A stretch of 64,000 nt of DNA from Cryptomeria japonica (GCF_030272615.1 NC_081405.1:158397954-158461953), one strand, 5' to 3'; numbered from the stretch's first letter, positions 37,851 to 50,780 are shown. The notes: generated by a model from the sequence alone, not told the origin. Program-made: numbers and translations.

Positions 37851-38162
37851 CTAAAAAACATATTGCAGGTAGTCTGACTCATCATTTTTCTTTGTTGACA
37901 CTATTTTCCACATCTGCTCTACTCATTAAAAACAAATTCGAGAAGAATATTGTTGCAGGTTTCCTTGTTTGACATGGTAATGCACCCGTGGTTCTATTTC
38001 AGACCCTTCTTCCTCCTATTCAATATACACACACAATAAAAATCAATATACAAACAAATTATTCTTAGGAGAGAATACATAATAAAAATCAAAGAGGAAG
38101 TTGCAGACAAGAAATAAATTCACTTACTTCTATAGAAGTGCAAACACAGTTGCAGTGGGGTA
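37851..38162. other. Unassigned spacer between possible exon and GA tract
   Basis: A minus-strand ATG near 37970 opens only 18 codons. It may contribute a short exon. Nothing else is seen. Confidence 0.4.
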
Positions 38163-38344
38163 TGGAGGGAGGGAGGGAGAGAAGAAGAGAGAGAGGTATG
38201 GGGTATGGAGGAAGGGAGAAGGGGAGAGAGATAGAGAGAGAGGGATGGGGTATGGAGGAAGGGGGAAGGGGATAGAGGGAGAGAGAGAGGGAGAGTGAGA
38301 GAGAGGGGGGGAGAGGCAGAGAGAGAGGGATGGGGTATGGAGGA

Positions 38345-38416
<72 letters not shown>
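38163..38416. repeat. GA-rich tract with GGTATGGAGGAAGGGA blocks
   Basis: Purine-rich blocks with four GGGGTATGGAGG-type repeats lead into a pure (GA)n run at about 38350-38415. Similar GGTATGGAGGAAGGGA blocks occur in the tract at 34430-34660, which ties the two tracts together. Confidence 0.95.
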
Positions 38417-38417
<1 letters not shown>

Positions 38418-38454
38418 CACCTTGTATGCACTTGAGAGGGGGAGACAATACACT

Positions 38455-38580
38455 TATATGTGTGTGTATATATATACTTAATATATTATATAGTTTTATA
38501 TACATATATATATATATATAAATATTATATATTATATGTATATACATATTATATATACAATATCATATTATACACACACC
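38455..38580. repeat. TA-rich microsatellite
   Basis: Mixed TGTG and TATA runs, with TATATATA stretches and TATTATATA blocks. Confidence 0.9.
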
Positions 38581-38589
38581 CAAAATTTA

Positions 38590-39503
38590 AACAAACGTAG
38601 CGCGTATGTGCTATTTATAGTAAACATAGCGCATGTGCGCGTCTTACACCATAAGTACCCCGTACACACTTTCGACTGTTTAGGCTTGGAAATAGCCCTG
38701 GATGACAAAGCTATGGTTTGGAAGTTTGATTTCCCTCATTTTTGACATGTTTTATTCTATCAACTTGGTTTATCGACTTTGTCATCATTAGGTTTTCACT
38801 TCATCAAGTGAGTATTTCTAAAATTGCCACCATATTTTCCCCCATCTTCTGAGCTTTCTAACCATATAATTTTTTAAAAATTTAAACAACAATAACATAT
38901 TATTATTAAATTTCTTTTACCAGTGTCTCCATAGTTATCACAGACATAGGTGCACCATTTTTTTAATAACTTTTGATATATGTATCCAAATTTTAAAAAC
39001 TTTATCTATTATTGTAGTGCACTTCATTCTTTACAATTTTAAAAAAAAAAATTGTATTTTCAATTTTTAAGTGCAACTTATGCTTTGTGCACGAACAGGT
39101 ACTTAATTTTCAGGATGTGCTCGATTGGAAAAATCATTAAAAAAAAATACTCAACAAAAAATTACAAAAAAATACACATCTTCTAGTGCTCAATCTTAAC
39201 TATCTTTCTTCCAAAGGATTTGTCAAAATACTAAATCTAACTATGACTTTTTGATGCACACGTCAGACACTGTGTTATGTTTTTCAGAAAAAATCAGGGT
39301 CTATTTTTCGTGCACGAAGGATTTGACCCCCTTATTCTTATCCAATTTTGTAAAAGTTTATTAGTTTGGAAACTAGATTAAAAGTACTACGATATTTGTT
39401 GTTTGATTATCTTCATATCTTGAGTGAATGACTTTCAAATTTTGCCTCCAAGTTCAAGTTCACCTGCTTTTAGAAAAAAAGTGTCCGCTTATACCCCCCT
39501 TTT
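38590..39503. other. Right subterminal region of copy 2
   Basis: It begins with GCGCGTATGTGC, AGCGCATGTGCGCG and CCCCGTACAC repeats (38597-38670). Further on it is AT-rich and non-coding. The last 40 bases (CAGAAAAA-like, then AAAAGTGTCCGC) match the copy 1 right end in layout (AAAAAAAGTGGCATC at about 56556-56570). Confidence 0.65.
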
Positions 39504-39533
39504 TGACCACCATCTTTGTGCACTTACCCTAAG
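39504..39533 (-). repeat. Right terminal inverted repeat of copy 2 plus TAAG duplication
   Basis: The complement of 39504-39529 is identical to 25237-25262. The right target copy TAAG is 39530-39533. Confidence 0.92.
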
Positions 39534-39818
39534 ATCTTCAATTGTTCTTCTAGCTTCCAGTTCCTGACTCATGCAGATAGTTAAGCTTTTTAACTCTCTC
39601 CTCAGATTTAGTTTCTCATCGTTTAACTTTTCAACTTCCTCGACTAAAGAATCAATATTGGCCTCATCTGAAGAGCTGTTATCAGATGTTTCCAACAGTT
39701 GTTCAATTAGCTCTCTCCTTTTGATTTGTGAAGCTTTTAGTTTGACCCTTGGGGTTTCAAGTTCATTTCTACTAGCTTCAAGCTCTCTAGCCATATCAAA
39801 GTAGCTCATGTCCCTCAT
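39534..39818 (-). pseudogene. Gag-like gene of the minus-strand element, 5' part (coiled coil)
   Basis: The ATG at 39818 (M-R-D-M-S-Y-F-D-M-A) opens a frame rich in E, K, L and R, with heptad-like leucine spacing. It runs without a stop to the copy 2 insertion. It continues in the same frame in 24454-25232 once copy 2 and one TAAG are removed. The plus-strand element has a comparable coiled-coil start at 49847. Confidence 0.75.
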
Positions 39819-39866
39819 GGTGGTTTCAAGGCTCCCTTCTAAGCAATTAGGCTTTAAAGAAGTTAG

Positions 39867-39878
39867 GCTCTGATACCA
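39867..39878 (-). other. Primer binding site, initiator tRNA-Met
   Basis: TGGTATCAGAGC on the minus strand lies two bases after the CCATCA end of the 5' LTR. This is the classic primer site of many plant LTR elements. Confidence 0.95.
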
Positions 39879-39880
39879 AT

Positions 39881-40936
39881 TGATGGACTTGAAAAGCATT
39901 GAGAGGGGGGGGGGTGAATCAATGTCACCAAAAATAAAACTACTTCAAACACTAACCGATAGATGAATTTAAAAAAAAAATTAAACACAATGCATGCAAT
40001 CCAAAATGATATAACATCCACAATAAGTAAAACATCCACCATAACACAAGTGTTTGTACGTGGAAAACCCAATTAGGTAAAAACCACGGTGAGATGGAAC
40101 TCACAAGTTAACTATCTGCAGTTATAGATAACTGATCAGTTAAGGTCTACAAAGTGCTCTGCTAGAAGCAAATCTTGTTAGAGATCCCAAAGATTGATTA
40201 AAAGCTATACCCTGTAAAAGGTAGTACCTTGTTAGGAGTAACATCGGTGGAGGATTTCTAGATCCAAACTAATGGATCACCTTGTTAGAGGATTGAAGCT
40301 TGTTAGAGCTTACCTAGTTAGGGGATTTTAATTCTGTTGTAATTGTTAGAAGACAACAGGATTTGTTTGATTTGTCTGAGTAGCACAATACTTCCTTGAT
40401 CAGATCCTTTTAAGCATATTCAACACTGCTTTTCAACATACTCTGCAACTTAACTCTTTTGTCTTTGCACATATAATATCACTTTCACTCATACAAAATA
40501 ATTCATTGTGATGTCAATATAAAAACATTTAGATTTCATGTCGGCCTCAAGAAATCATAACACAATTTCCTAGGTGCAGTGTATCTGGTCAAGTGATCAT
40601 AACTCATCACAAAAAACCACCAAAACTTGTCGGTGGTGATAACTCATCACACAATCTATGAATACCAGTTGAAACACTTAATACCAGTTAGAGTTAAACC
40701 ACTTGTCCTTGATGCTTCTGAGATAGTCTCTGTTGGATCTTCATGTTGATGCTGAGACATGTATAACCAAGTGGTTGTCTCCATGCATATACCGGTTAGA
40801 AATAAACCTCTAGTATACCGGTTGTAGTATAAACAAATTGAAGTCATACCTGTAGCCAATATAAACATATGTGTGTGTGTGTGTTTCATCAATGACAACA
40901 TATGATGAATTCATTACAATCATCATCAATCCAACA
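39881..40936 (-). repeat. 5' LTR of the minus-strand element
   Basis: The minus strand starts TGTTGGATTGATGATG and ends CAAGTCCATCA. A C run (TTCACCCCCCCC) lies near its end, a feature common in plant LTR U5 regions. The target copy ATGTT follows at 40937-40941. Confidence 0.9.
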
Positions 40937-43900
40937 ATGTTGATGGTTCATTGCCATGTTGAGCGGAATGAAAGCTATGCTATTTTGCCACCTTGCACTG
41001 AATGTATTTGACAGTTTTTAATTCGACAAAAAAAGTCTCACCACGAGAAAATGGAATTGAGTTGTCCTAAAGTGGAAGAGGTTTTTATGGTGATTCACCA
41101 CACGAGCTCATAAGTTCAAACAAAACATCCATACGTGCCACAGGATCCAAGATACATGACATCAAAGTTTGACGGTTTTCACACTTTGAGCGCTCAAGGG
41201 AAAGCATCGCCAAGGTTTATGTCGAAATGATTAGGAAACTTGGGAAGAAAAGCAAGGGAATACCTAGCATAAACCCAAACACCTGGACATGCTCACGCTG
41301 ATGTTTTGTTGCCACGACAAGCAGAATGATAGTTATGCTATTTTTCCACCTTGCACTGAATGCATTTGACGGTTTTTAATGCAATAGAAAAAGTCTCACC
41401 ATGAGAAAATGGAATTGAGTTGTCCAAAAGGGAGAGATATTTGTGTATTCATTCACCATGCAACCTTGTAGGTTTAGATGACACGTCCATACGTGCCATG
41501 GTCTCTACGCGACGTCAAAGTTTGACGGTTTTCACACTTTGAATGCTCAAGGGAAAGCGTGGCTAAGGTGTGGCTTGGAATGACCAAGCGACTTGGGAAA
41601 CAAAACAAGGGAATAACTAGCATAAACTTGACCACCTGGATGCACTCGCGCTGGTAGTTTGTTACCATGATTTTGCCACCTTGCACTGATTGCATTTAAC
41701 GGTTTTAATGCGATAGAAAAATTCTCACCATGAGCAGATAGAATTGACTTGTCCAAAAGCGGGAGAGGTTTTTGTATTTGTCCACCACCTGAACCTGTAG
41801 GTTCAGACAGCTTGTCCATATGTGCCATAGTATCTAATATATGTGACGCCAAAGTTTGACGATTTTCACACTTTGAGTGCTCAAGGGAAACCAACGCTAA
41901 GGTGTGGATCGAAATGGTCAGGTGACTTGGACAAAAAAAAAAGGGTATACCTAGCATAAATCCAACCACCTGGATGCTCTCTCACTGATAGTTCATTGCC
42001 ATGATGAGTGGAATGAAAGTTGTGTTATTTTGTGACCTTGTACTGAATTCATTTGATGGTTTTTAATGCGACAGAAAAACTCTCACCACAAGAAAATGGA
42101 ATTGAGTTGTCCGAAATCAAGAGAGTTTTTTGTAGTCGTCCACCACATGACCCCATAGGTTCAGATGAATCCTCCATACGTGTTAAGGTCTTTGAGATAC
42201 GCAACGTCAAAGTTTGACGGTTTTCACACTTTGAGGGCTCAAGGGAAACTGTTGCTAAGGTGTGGCTTAGAATGATCAGGCAACTTGGGTAGCAAAACAA
42301 GGGCATACCTAGCATAAAACTGATCACCCAGATGTGCCCGTGCTGATGATTCGTTTCCACAATGAGTGGAATGAAATTTATGCTATTTTTCCACCTTGCA
42401 CTGAATGCATTTGATGGTTTTTAATGCGACAGAAAAAGTCTCACAACGAGAAAATGGAATTGATTTGTCCAAAATCAAGAGAGATTTTTGTAGTCTTCCA
42501 CCACATGATCTCATAGGTTAAGATAGTTTTTCCATACGTTCCACAGGCTCCGAGATACACAACATCAAAGTTTGGCAGTTTTCACACTTTGAGTGCTCAA
42601 GGGAAAGTGTCGCTAAGGTGTGGCTCAGAATGATCGGGCGACTTGGGCAAAGAAACAAGGGAATACCTAGCATAAAATTGACCAATTGGATGCACTCAAG
42701 CTGATGGTTCATTGTCACAATGAGCGGAATGAAAGTTATGCTATTTTGCCACCTTGCACTAAATGCATTTGATGGTTTTTAATGCGACAAAAAAAGTCTT
42801 ACCACAAGCAAATGGAATTTAGTTGTCCGAAATAAGGAGAGTTTTTTGTATTTGTCCACCACATGACCCTTTAGGTTTAGACGTCTTGTCCATATGTGCC
42901 ATGGGCTCCAAGATACGCGATGTCAAAGTTTGACGATTTTCACACTTTGAGTGCTCAAGGGAAAGCATCACTAAGGTGTGGCTCGGAATAATCGGGTGAC
43001 TTGGGAAATGAAACAAGGGCATACCTAGTGTAAAAGAAACCACCCAAATGTGCTCACACTGATGGTTCATTTTCATGATGAGTGGAACAAAAGTTATGCT
43101 ATTTTGCCACCTTACTCTGAATGCATTTGATGATTTTTAATACGAAAAAAAAAGTCTCACCACAAGCAAATGGAATTGAGTTGTCTAAAAGTGGGAGAGG
43201 TTTTTGTAGTCATCTACCACATGACCCTATAGGTTTAGATGACTGATCCATATGTGTCATGGTCTTTGAGATATGCGATGTCAAATTTTGACGATTTTCA
43301 CACTTTGAGCACTCAAGGGAAACCGTTGCTAAGGTGTGGCAAAGAATGGTTGGGTGACTTGGGTAGAAAAAAAAGGGCACACCTAGCATAAATCAGGCCA
43401 TATAGTTTCACTCGCACTGACGATTTTTTGCCACAATGAGTGGAATGAAAGTTATTCTATTTTGCCACCTTGCACAAAATGCATTTGACGGTTTTTAATG
43501 CGACATAAAAAGTCTCACGATGAGAAAATGTAATTGAGTTGTTCAAAAGTGGGAGAGGTGTTTGTATTCATCCAACACATAACCTTGTAGGTTAAGATGA
43601 CTTGTCCATTCGTGCCACGGGCTCCGAGATACACGAAATCAATTTTTTGTGGTTTTCACACTTTTAGCGCTCAAGGGAAACTGTCGCTAAGGTGTGGCTT
43701 AGAATGATTGGGTGACTTGGGCAGAAAAATAAGGGCATACCTAGTGTAAACCTAGCCACGTGAATGTGCTTGCGCTGACGGTTCATTGCCACGATGAGCA
43801 GAACAAAAGTTATGCTATTTTGCCACCTTGCATTGAATACATTTGACGGTTTTTAATGCGACAGAAAAATTCTCACCACGAGCAAATTAAATTGAGTTGT

Positions 43901-44190
43901 CCAAAAGTGGGAAAGGTTTTTCTAGCCATCCACCAAATGACCCTATAGGTTCAGATGGCTCATCCATATGTGCCACAATCTCTGAGATGCGCAATGTGAA
44001 GGTTTGACGGTTTTCACACTTTGAGCGCTCCAAGGAAAGTGTCACTAAGGTATGGGTCAGAATGATTGAGCGACTTGGGAAATGAAACAAGGGAATACCT
44101 AGCATATACCAGACCACCCAGATGCTCTCAGGCTAACAGTTCATTGCCACAATAAGAAAAACTAAAGTTATTCTATGTTGCAATCTTTAT
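40937..44190 (+). repeat. Satellite A of copy 1, right block, 358-bp unit
   Basis: The TCAAAGTTTG marker or its variant falls at 41162, 41515, 41849, 42207, 42565, 42923, 43281, 43639 and 43997. The spacings are 353, 334 and then six times exactly 358. Units differ from one another at many sites, yet their length does not change. The array fades out near 44160-44190. Confidence 0.94.
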
Positions 44191-44574
44191 TTTCCAGTTC
44201 CCTCTAAATATCAATGTTCTAAAAAGGTTAATTGGAGAAGTGGTTTGTGCTAGTAATATGAGTTTAATTATTGAATATGTGATAAAATATCTTATTATTT
44301 TAGCATTTACTCTTTCCATTTAAAAATCACATAAGTGTAACATATAATATAAGTCCTGATTTCTACCACTTTTCCATTCGAAAATCACATAACTATAACT
44401 AGATAACACTAAGTATCTCAATCATTGTTAAACAAAAATATATTGCACAAAAGTATCTCGTAATGATATTTAATATTAAAATGCATCAAATATTTCATTT
44501 GTACAAATATACAGGTCACATGTACATATGTCCAAATAAGCTTGATATTACAGTTTAATTTAACACATTTACAT
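44191..44574. other. AT-rich spacer between satellite A and ORF2
   Basis: No gene is seen. A short block, CATTYRAAAATCACATAA, occurs twice (near 44315 and 44373). It occupies the same position as 30201-30669 in copy 2. Confidence 0.5.
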
Positions 44575-47500
44575 TCAATTCAATGAACCATCTGGATCCG
44601 CTCTACTCTTTATCGTGTCAAGAATTGCCTCATGGTCAGACTAATAAACCTTCCATAGGTTTTGGTTCAGTGGTCTACCCCCATATTTAGTCAACTAAAC
44701 ATTTGATGCCACCACAAGGTTCAAATAATGAATAATCTTTCTATGTGTCTCAAAGTCCTCAAATAACCACAAGTTAGATTTCTTCAATTTGTACCTCCTA
44801 AGCCATGTACTAGTAACAACGAATGATCCTGTAGGGTATTCAATGTTTTTACCATATACCACAGGGTCATCCAATTTCTTTTTTGCCTCCACACAATGAC
44901 ACGGATAATAATATGTTCCTTCTCCATTATTTTTAGCTGGAATAACTACATAAACATGCCTTGTAATCATATTTGCATTTATGTACATGATTAGCGTGAA
45001 CAAATAGAAAATAAAATGAAATTTATTAAATATGTATGTAGATAATTTACCTAGTTGAACTAGATCTGAGACATGGTTAAAGTCAACTGATGCTTCCATC
45101 TATGTGAGTTGCAATGTTGTCGGGAGTCGATATGTCTCAAGTGGGCTCAGAGTTCTCGTACACCATTCATCGACCCACTCCTTTGACTTGCACTTGTTCC
45201 ATGATTCATTTGCACATGACAAACAAAAGCACACCATATGTCACGTATGTATAGTCCATGAACCTACATTAGAGCTTCTAAAAGAGTGTAGCTCACTCAA
45301 TCCTATCAATGTACAACAATCCTCATATTTTGCAATGTTAGTATCATCTATCAACCAAAAAAATCTATGAATTGAAGACTCACCTTGATTACCTGGACCC
45401 ATTTTAGCATTACACCACTTGACAATAGCTCTTGCATATGTCAACTTTTCTTTATCTATGTACTTTAACTATTCTCATGCAAAGGTTCTTTTGATACATG
45501 CTCCTGCACCATCATGCTCCCCCTTTCCATGCTCAGCTTCACAAAAATTCCACATATGTTGAAAACTAGTGCTCTTATGCATTATGCTTAACCAATAAAA
45601 CATCCAAGAGATCTTGAATTATGAGGCACAATTATCTGATCATATGATGTGCCACCAGAATGAAATACCTCTACTAGCCAAATTATGGTATAACATCTGA
45701 AAGCAACCTTGCACAAACTCTGTAGAATGTGAGCAAGCATCACTAATATAGAAGTGATACTCCCTCAAAATCTTCCTATTTTCATTTGTTCTATCAGCAG
45801 CATGCATGAATGCTATATGCACAAATATAGTAGCCTGTGTGGAGTTGTAATACAGGGATTGAACCTCATTTTGTGGCTTTAGTGTGTAGTTATCTTCAAA
45901 GTCAACAACTGAAATGATGGTATCGAGTGGAAATGTATCCTTTCATATCTGGAATTACATGTCCAACCATCGAGCTCTATGGGTATGCCTTGCATACTCA
46001 TACAATATTTTCTCATAAAAAATACCCATAAACTGATACATTCAAATATTTTCAGTGACAAAATAACACCTTTTTGCTTCTTTTCCATCTTTTACATTGT
46101 AGTCCACCATCTTATATTTGCCAAATTCCACTAGTTCTTTCCCAATAACACATGTACTATCCATATGTCGACACACTGGCAAATTTTGCAAGTCGCCGCA
46201 ATGAACACATGTGCCATCCAAGCATACTTAATTTTAAAATTGTTGACCATCAACTCTTTCACATAAAATGGTAGATATGAAGCCCCTTGAAGATCTAGGT
46301 GGATCCTTTATACTACATTCCTGCGAAATATTATTAGTATATAAATCTGCACATATATGTCTATAAACATCATAATGATTAGAAAAATCAATATGTACTC
46401 TACAACAACAAGTAGTGCAGGTGTGATTTATTTTGACATAAAAAGGCTTTGCCATTTCAAAAAATCTTTGATTAATTTTAATTTGAGGATACATGTCTAA
46501 AAACTTGGTAAAAAAGTGTGTTTGAGTCATATCCTAAAAATGCTTCGGATGTGGATCATGGATTTGACTACCAATTCTCTTCCTTACAACATCTCTTTGA
46601 TTAGGAGAGACCCTTGTGTTAGTCTTCCAAAATTCTTCAATCAAGGATCTCAATGCTTCAAAAATTGCTTTATCTTTTTGGTGGTAGTCTACCAAAGAAT
46701 GCCCATAATTCATTATCATTTCGATCCTCAACTCTTTCACGCCTTCTCAGGGCTCTCATTTGAAATTTTCTACTTATTTTAATTGCTTTACTTGTCTTTC
46801 TAATGAGCTGAGATTTCTTGGTTAGAGTGCTTACTATTGTTGATGTGAGGACACGTTGTGTGACATTGCTATCTTTTGTGGGTGATTTAGAACCCACACT
46901 CTTATATGCACTCATTAGATTCTTGACAATTAATTTCTCACTTGAATCATCTGATGCTCTTAGTCCAATAATCTGCATAATGGGCCTAAATTTCAGATTT
47001 CTCATTATTTCAATAAATAGTTGACATCTTCTGGTCTTATTTAACTTTTCAAAGTAAAATCTCCAAATTTGGTTAGTATATATTTGACAAGTACGCTTTG
47101 TAATCTTATCAACCATTGGTTGCAAAATATTTGTATCAATATCAATCAAATACTTAGGGTTTCTATGCAAAATTCTAGGAGGTATTCTCAAAGTTTGAGT
47201 TGCCTTAATATTAGAAATGTTAACAACATTAGGGCTATATGGCATACCTTCAACAGGAGATGAAAATGATGACATACCTCAAAATTGACATGTACTTGCA
47301 ATGTGACATTTTGTAGAAGGTGTGCCTTCAACTTGAAAAGTGAGAGATGGTGTTCCTTCAACTTGAGATGTGACAAATGGTGTGCCTTCAACTTGACATG
47401 TGACAAGTGGTGTGCCTTCAACTTGAGATGTGACAAATGGTGTTCCTTCAACTTGATATGTGAGAGATGTTGTTCCTTCAACTTGAGATGTGACAAATGG

Positions 47501-47868
47501 TGTGCCTTCAACTTTAGATGTGAGAGATATTGTTCCTTCAATTTGACATGGTGTTCCTTCAACTTGAGATGTGACAAATGGTGTGCCTTCAACTTGAGGT
47601 GTGAGAGATGTTGTTCCTTCAACTTGAGACGTGAGAGATGGTGTGGTATCAACCTCAGACATTGATTGTCTCTTTGCATGAAGGTTTTGCATTCGTTCTC
47701 TTTGTTTTTCCAATACCATATCTCTCTTACGTTCCTCTTCGATTGGCATGTCTTCTTCTATGGTGTTAAATTTCCTTGATTGACGAATTATCCTCATATT
47801 TTCTCTTGTCTTTGCATTCTTATTTTCACGCTCTTCCATTTTATCTTTTTTTGTATTTTCCTCGGCAT
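44575..47868 (-). pseudogene. ORF2 of copy 1, candidate DDE-type transposase, decayed
   Basis: This aligns along its length with ORF2 of copy 2. Starting near ATG 47868 or 47839, it has a charged N-terminus and a run of 10-residue repeats. It then has P-K-Y-L-I-D-I-D, G-L-R-A-S-D-D-S, N-Q-R-D-V-V-R-K, M-A-K-P-F-Y-V-K-I-N-H and a cysteine cluster (C-L-D-G-T-C-V-H-C-G). Next come D-F-E-D-N-Y-T-L-K-P near 45900, Y-I-S-D-A near 45740, S-D-N-C near 45640, and H-G-K-G-E-H-D-G-A near 45520. An intron (about 44956-45050) separates a last exon ending at the stop 44575-44577. It carries at least one frameshift (about 46680) and stops, several of which look like TGG to TGA or CAA to TAA changes. The putative first D is kept here. 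Confidence 0.75.
47320..47650 (-). repeat. 30-bp in-frame minisatellite inside ORF2 of copy 1
   Basis: About ten tandem units code for V-E-G-T-P-F-V-T-S-Q with variants such as V-E-G-T-T-S-L-T-S-Q. Copy 2 has only a short, degenerate stretch at this place. One unit is shortened near 47550. Confidence 0.93.
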
Positions 47869-48412
47869 GGTGGTGATTTCTAAATATACCTACACAAAGA
47901 TTGTATAAAATAATTGCATAAACCAATAGCAACATATGAAATTAAGTTATGAATGCTAAAATTGTTGAAGTTATGATCTAAGTAGAAAGATGTGATAAAG
48001 GTGGTCTTATTCACATATGAACTATTTAGATTTTTCTCTTATTGATGTAGTTAAATTGTATATTATGAAATAGCAACAAAAAAAATCATAATAAATATTT
48101 CAATAAAAAAAATAAAAAAAATCCCTGCAAAAACTACAAATCTTTGTCTTCTACGATGTCCAACTAGCAAAAAGGTGGTGAAATTATGATGGAAGATGCT
48201 AAATATTCTTCTATGATAAGTCAACAACATGAAAAAAGTGTTTCCTTGTCATGATCAGAGAAAAAGTGTAGACAAAACCAAAGAATGTGGGCCAGAATCA
48301 CAGGTCCAATATCTTAGTTTATCATTTTTCACGTGCAATCCATTTGGTGCGCACCAAATTGGCTCTATAAACCATTTTAACATTTACCAAAAATATTAAG
48401 GTGTGTGTGTAT
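47869..48412. other. Upstream region of copy 1 ORF2 with one subterminal palindrome
   Basis: The stretch is AT-rich. It holds ATTTGGTGCGCACCAAAT at about 48332-48360, the same palindrome type as the left subterminal repeats at 16440-16510. It is a natural place for an ORF2 promoter, but no clear TATA box stands out. Confidence 0.5.
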
Positions 48413-48506
48413 GTGTGAGAGAGAGAGAGAGAAGAAAGGGAGGGAGGGAGAGAGAAAGGAAGAATAAATATAGAGAGGGAGGAAAAATAGAGATAGGGAG
48501 ATATAG

Positions 48507-48576
<70 letters not shown>

Positions 48577-48966
48577 GGGGGGGGAATGAGGGAGAGAGAA
48601 AGGAAGAATAGATATAGGGAGATAGAGAGAGCGAGAAAAAGAGAAAGGGAGTGGGAGGGAGATACTTGAGAAGGAAAGAGGGAAAGATAAAGGGAGAGAG
48701 GGAAAGAGAGGGAGATAGAGAGAGAAAAAGAAGAAAGGGAGGGAGAGAGAGATAAATGAATAATAGAGATAGAGAGGGAGATATAGGAGGAGAGGGAGGA
48801 AGAATAGTGATAGGGAGATATAGGAGGGGAGGAACGAAGATTAGAGATAGGGAGATAGAGAGGGTGAGAAAAAGAGAAAGGGAGTGGGAGGGAGACACTT
48901 GAGAAGGAAAGAGGGAAAGAGAAAGGGAGAGAGGGAAAGATGGAAAGAGAGGGAGAGAGAGAGAGA
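48413..48966. repeat. GA-rich polypurine tract of copy 1
   Basis: Purine-only on the + strand apart from a few T, C and GATA-like blocks, with a pure (GA)n run at about 48510-48573. It lies upstream of ORF2, as the GA tracts of copy 2 do. The plus-strand LTR element is inserted at its end, with AGAGA beside it. Confidence 0.95.
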
Positions 48967-49775
48967 TGTTGGCATTCTACACTCTTATGAGAATAGTGGT
49001 GTTTTCATTAATGACAACCATCTAGCAACCTTGTGCCACTCATTTGGTAAAGCCACTGGCAGGCATCGGCACCGGCATAGACATCTACATACACCAGCAG
49101 ACAATTCACCAACAATGATAACAATGCTTACCGACACCCCAGTCGACAAGGAATAAAATTTTGTTTATTATATTTAATTGTAATTATCTTTTGTAAAGTC
49201 GAAAAGGCATATTGTAAAAGACTCATATATATGTATGAGATCTTATAGGTTATTATGAGTAGTAAGGTATATGCATGGAGAGAATATATGGATGATACTT
49301 TGTATAAGGAGATATAGCTGACAATGAAGGTTTTGGTTATAGAATGAGCTTAAACTGGTACTGAACCTGTCATAGTTGATGTTGATTTGAAGCAGTACAT
49401 TGTATTGGATTTCATAATCCACTTTTGTAGTTAGTTTGACTCTTATTGAGGAGTGAGCTCCAGGTAGTTGGCCTTCCTGCATGTGCATGCCCCTCATTGT
49501 AAGTAATATTTATTCGTTGACCAGTGAGTGAATATTGTGGGTCACAAATCCCACTGAAGTTTTTCCCACACTGGGTTTCCTCATTAAACATCATGTGCTA
49601 TGGTGTGTTTTCTATGTTGTCTTTATTGTTCCTATTTATTTCATTAATTCTTATTTATTGGTACACTGTTTTGGGATGCAAAGTTCTTAATAAGGTCAAA
49701 TATTCTGCTAACCGGTAAGATACTAATTCACCCCCCCCCCTCTCAGTATCTTTGGGGTTGTCATTAATCCTAACA
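48967..49775 (+). repeat. 5' LTR of the plus-strand element
   Basis: It begins TGTTGGCATTCTACAC and ends CCTAACA, 809 bases. Near the end is AATTCACCCCCCCCCC followed by TCTCAG, a layout common in plant LTRs. Confidence 0.92.
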
Positions 49776-49777
49776 AT

Positions 49778-49789
49778 TGGTATCAGAGC
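49778..49789 (+). other. Primer binding site, initiator tRNA-Met
   Basis: TGGTATCAGAGC lies two bases after the end of the 5' LTR. Confidence 0.96.
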
Positions 49790-49846
49790 CTAGTCCTCTA
49801 TTTTCAAAATCTTAACATATTGAGGAAGATTCTGACACCGGTACAA

Positions 49847-50780
49847 ATGGAGAACTTAAGAAAACAATTGGAAGGAGCTCTTGTAGACTATGATGCAGAG
49901 AAGTTGAAGAATATCAAACTTGAAGATGATCTAAGGACTGCACAGGAATTCATTCAAGGACTTCAGGAGAATCTTACTATAGCTCGAAATAAAAGAATTG
50001 AACTTCATGAGAAGATGCAAAATGATAATGATGAAAAGGAATCTCTTAATGAACTTGTGAACAAATTGAGACAAGAAAATAGTAATATGAAGAATGAAAT
50101 GCAAGATATGACTATGAGGTTTCGTAGAGACATTAAAGATGGGAAGAAGAATGAAGATGAATTGACTAGGAGACTCAATGATGCTGGAAATGAAAATCTA
50201 ACTCGGTCATGAAAATGATATGTTGAAGACGGATTTGATTCATATGCAACATGATAAAACTGAACTTATGAGATAAAAGGGAATTCTAGAAAATGAGTTA
50301 GCTACTGCAAATCAACACAAAGAGAAATTCAAGGAAATTTCAGAAGAATTTGATAACATGCCAAAAAGTCAGAAACCTAATGGAGATACAAATGGACTTG
50401 GATTTGAAGTTGGAGAAAGTTTCGGTACTGCAAACAATCATGATCATAGTAAATCGGTAAGACAACCTAGTTCTTATAAATTTAATGGGAAATGCTTTAA
50501 CTATAACAAGTATGGTCATAGAGAAAATAAGTGTAGATTCGGAAACAATCAAAACATCAATGCACCCACCGGTCAATGCTCTAAATGCAACAAAGTTGGT
50601 CATAATTCAGAAAACTGCAGAATGAATGTGAGATGTTATGTTTGTAGAAGATTTGGGCACTTATCTAATCAATGCAGAACACATACCGGCATAGGATATG
50701 GAAAAGCTATTTAGAAGAATAATGTAACTTGTTATTCTTGTAGAAAAATTGGACATATTGCAAAATTTTGTAGAAGCAAG
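49847..50780 (+). pseudogene. Gag-like gene with coiled coil and four zinc knuckles
   Basis: The ATG at 49847 (M-E-N-L-R-K-Q-L) opens a coiled-coil stretch that stops at 50212. A frameshift leads to the part from about 50358. Four knuckles follow: C-F-N-Y-N-K-Y-G-H (second cysteine changed to Y), C-S-K-C-N-K-V-G-H, C-Y-V-C-R-R-F-G-H and C-Y-S-C-R-K-I-G-H-I-A-K-F-C. The last lies after a stop near 50714. CX2CX4HX4C knuckles bind RNA in gag proteins. Two more short stretches with lysine-rich sequence follow up to about 50950. Confidence 0.78.
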
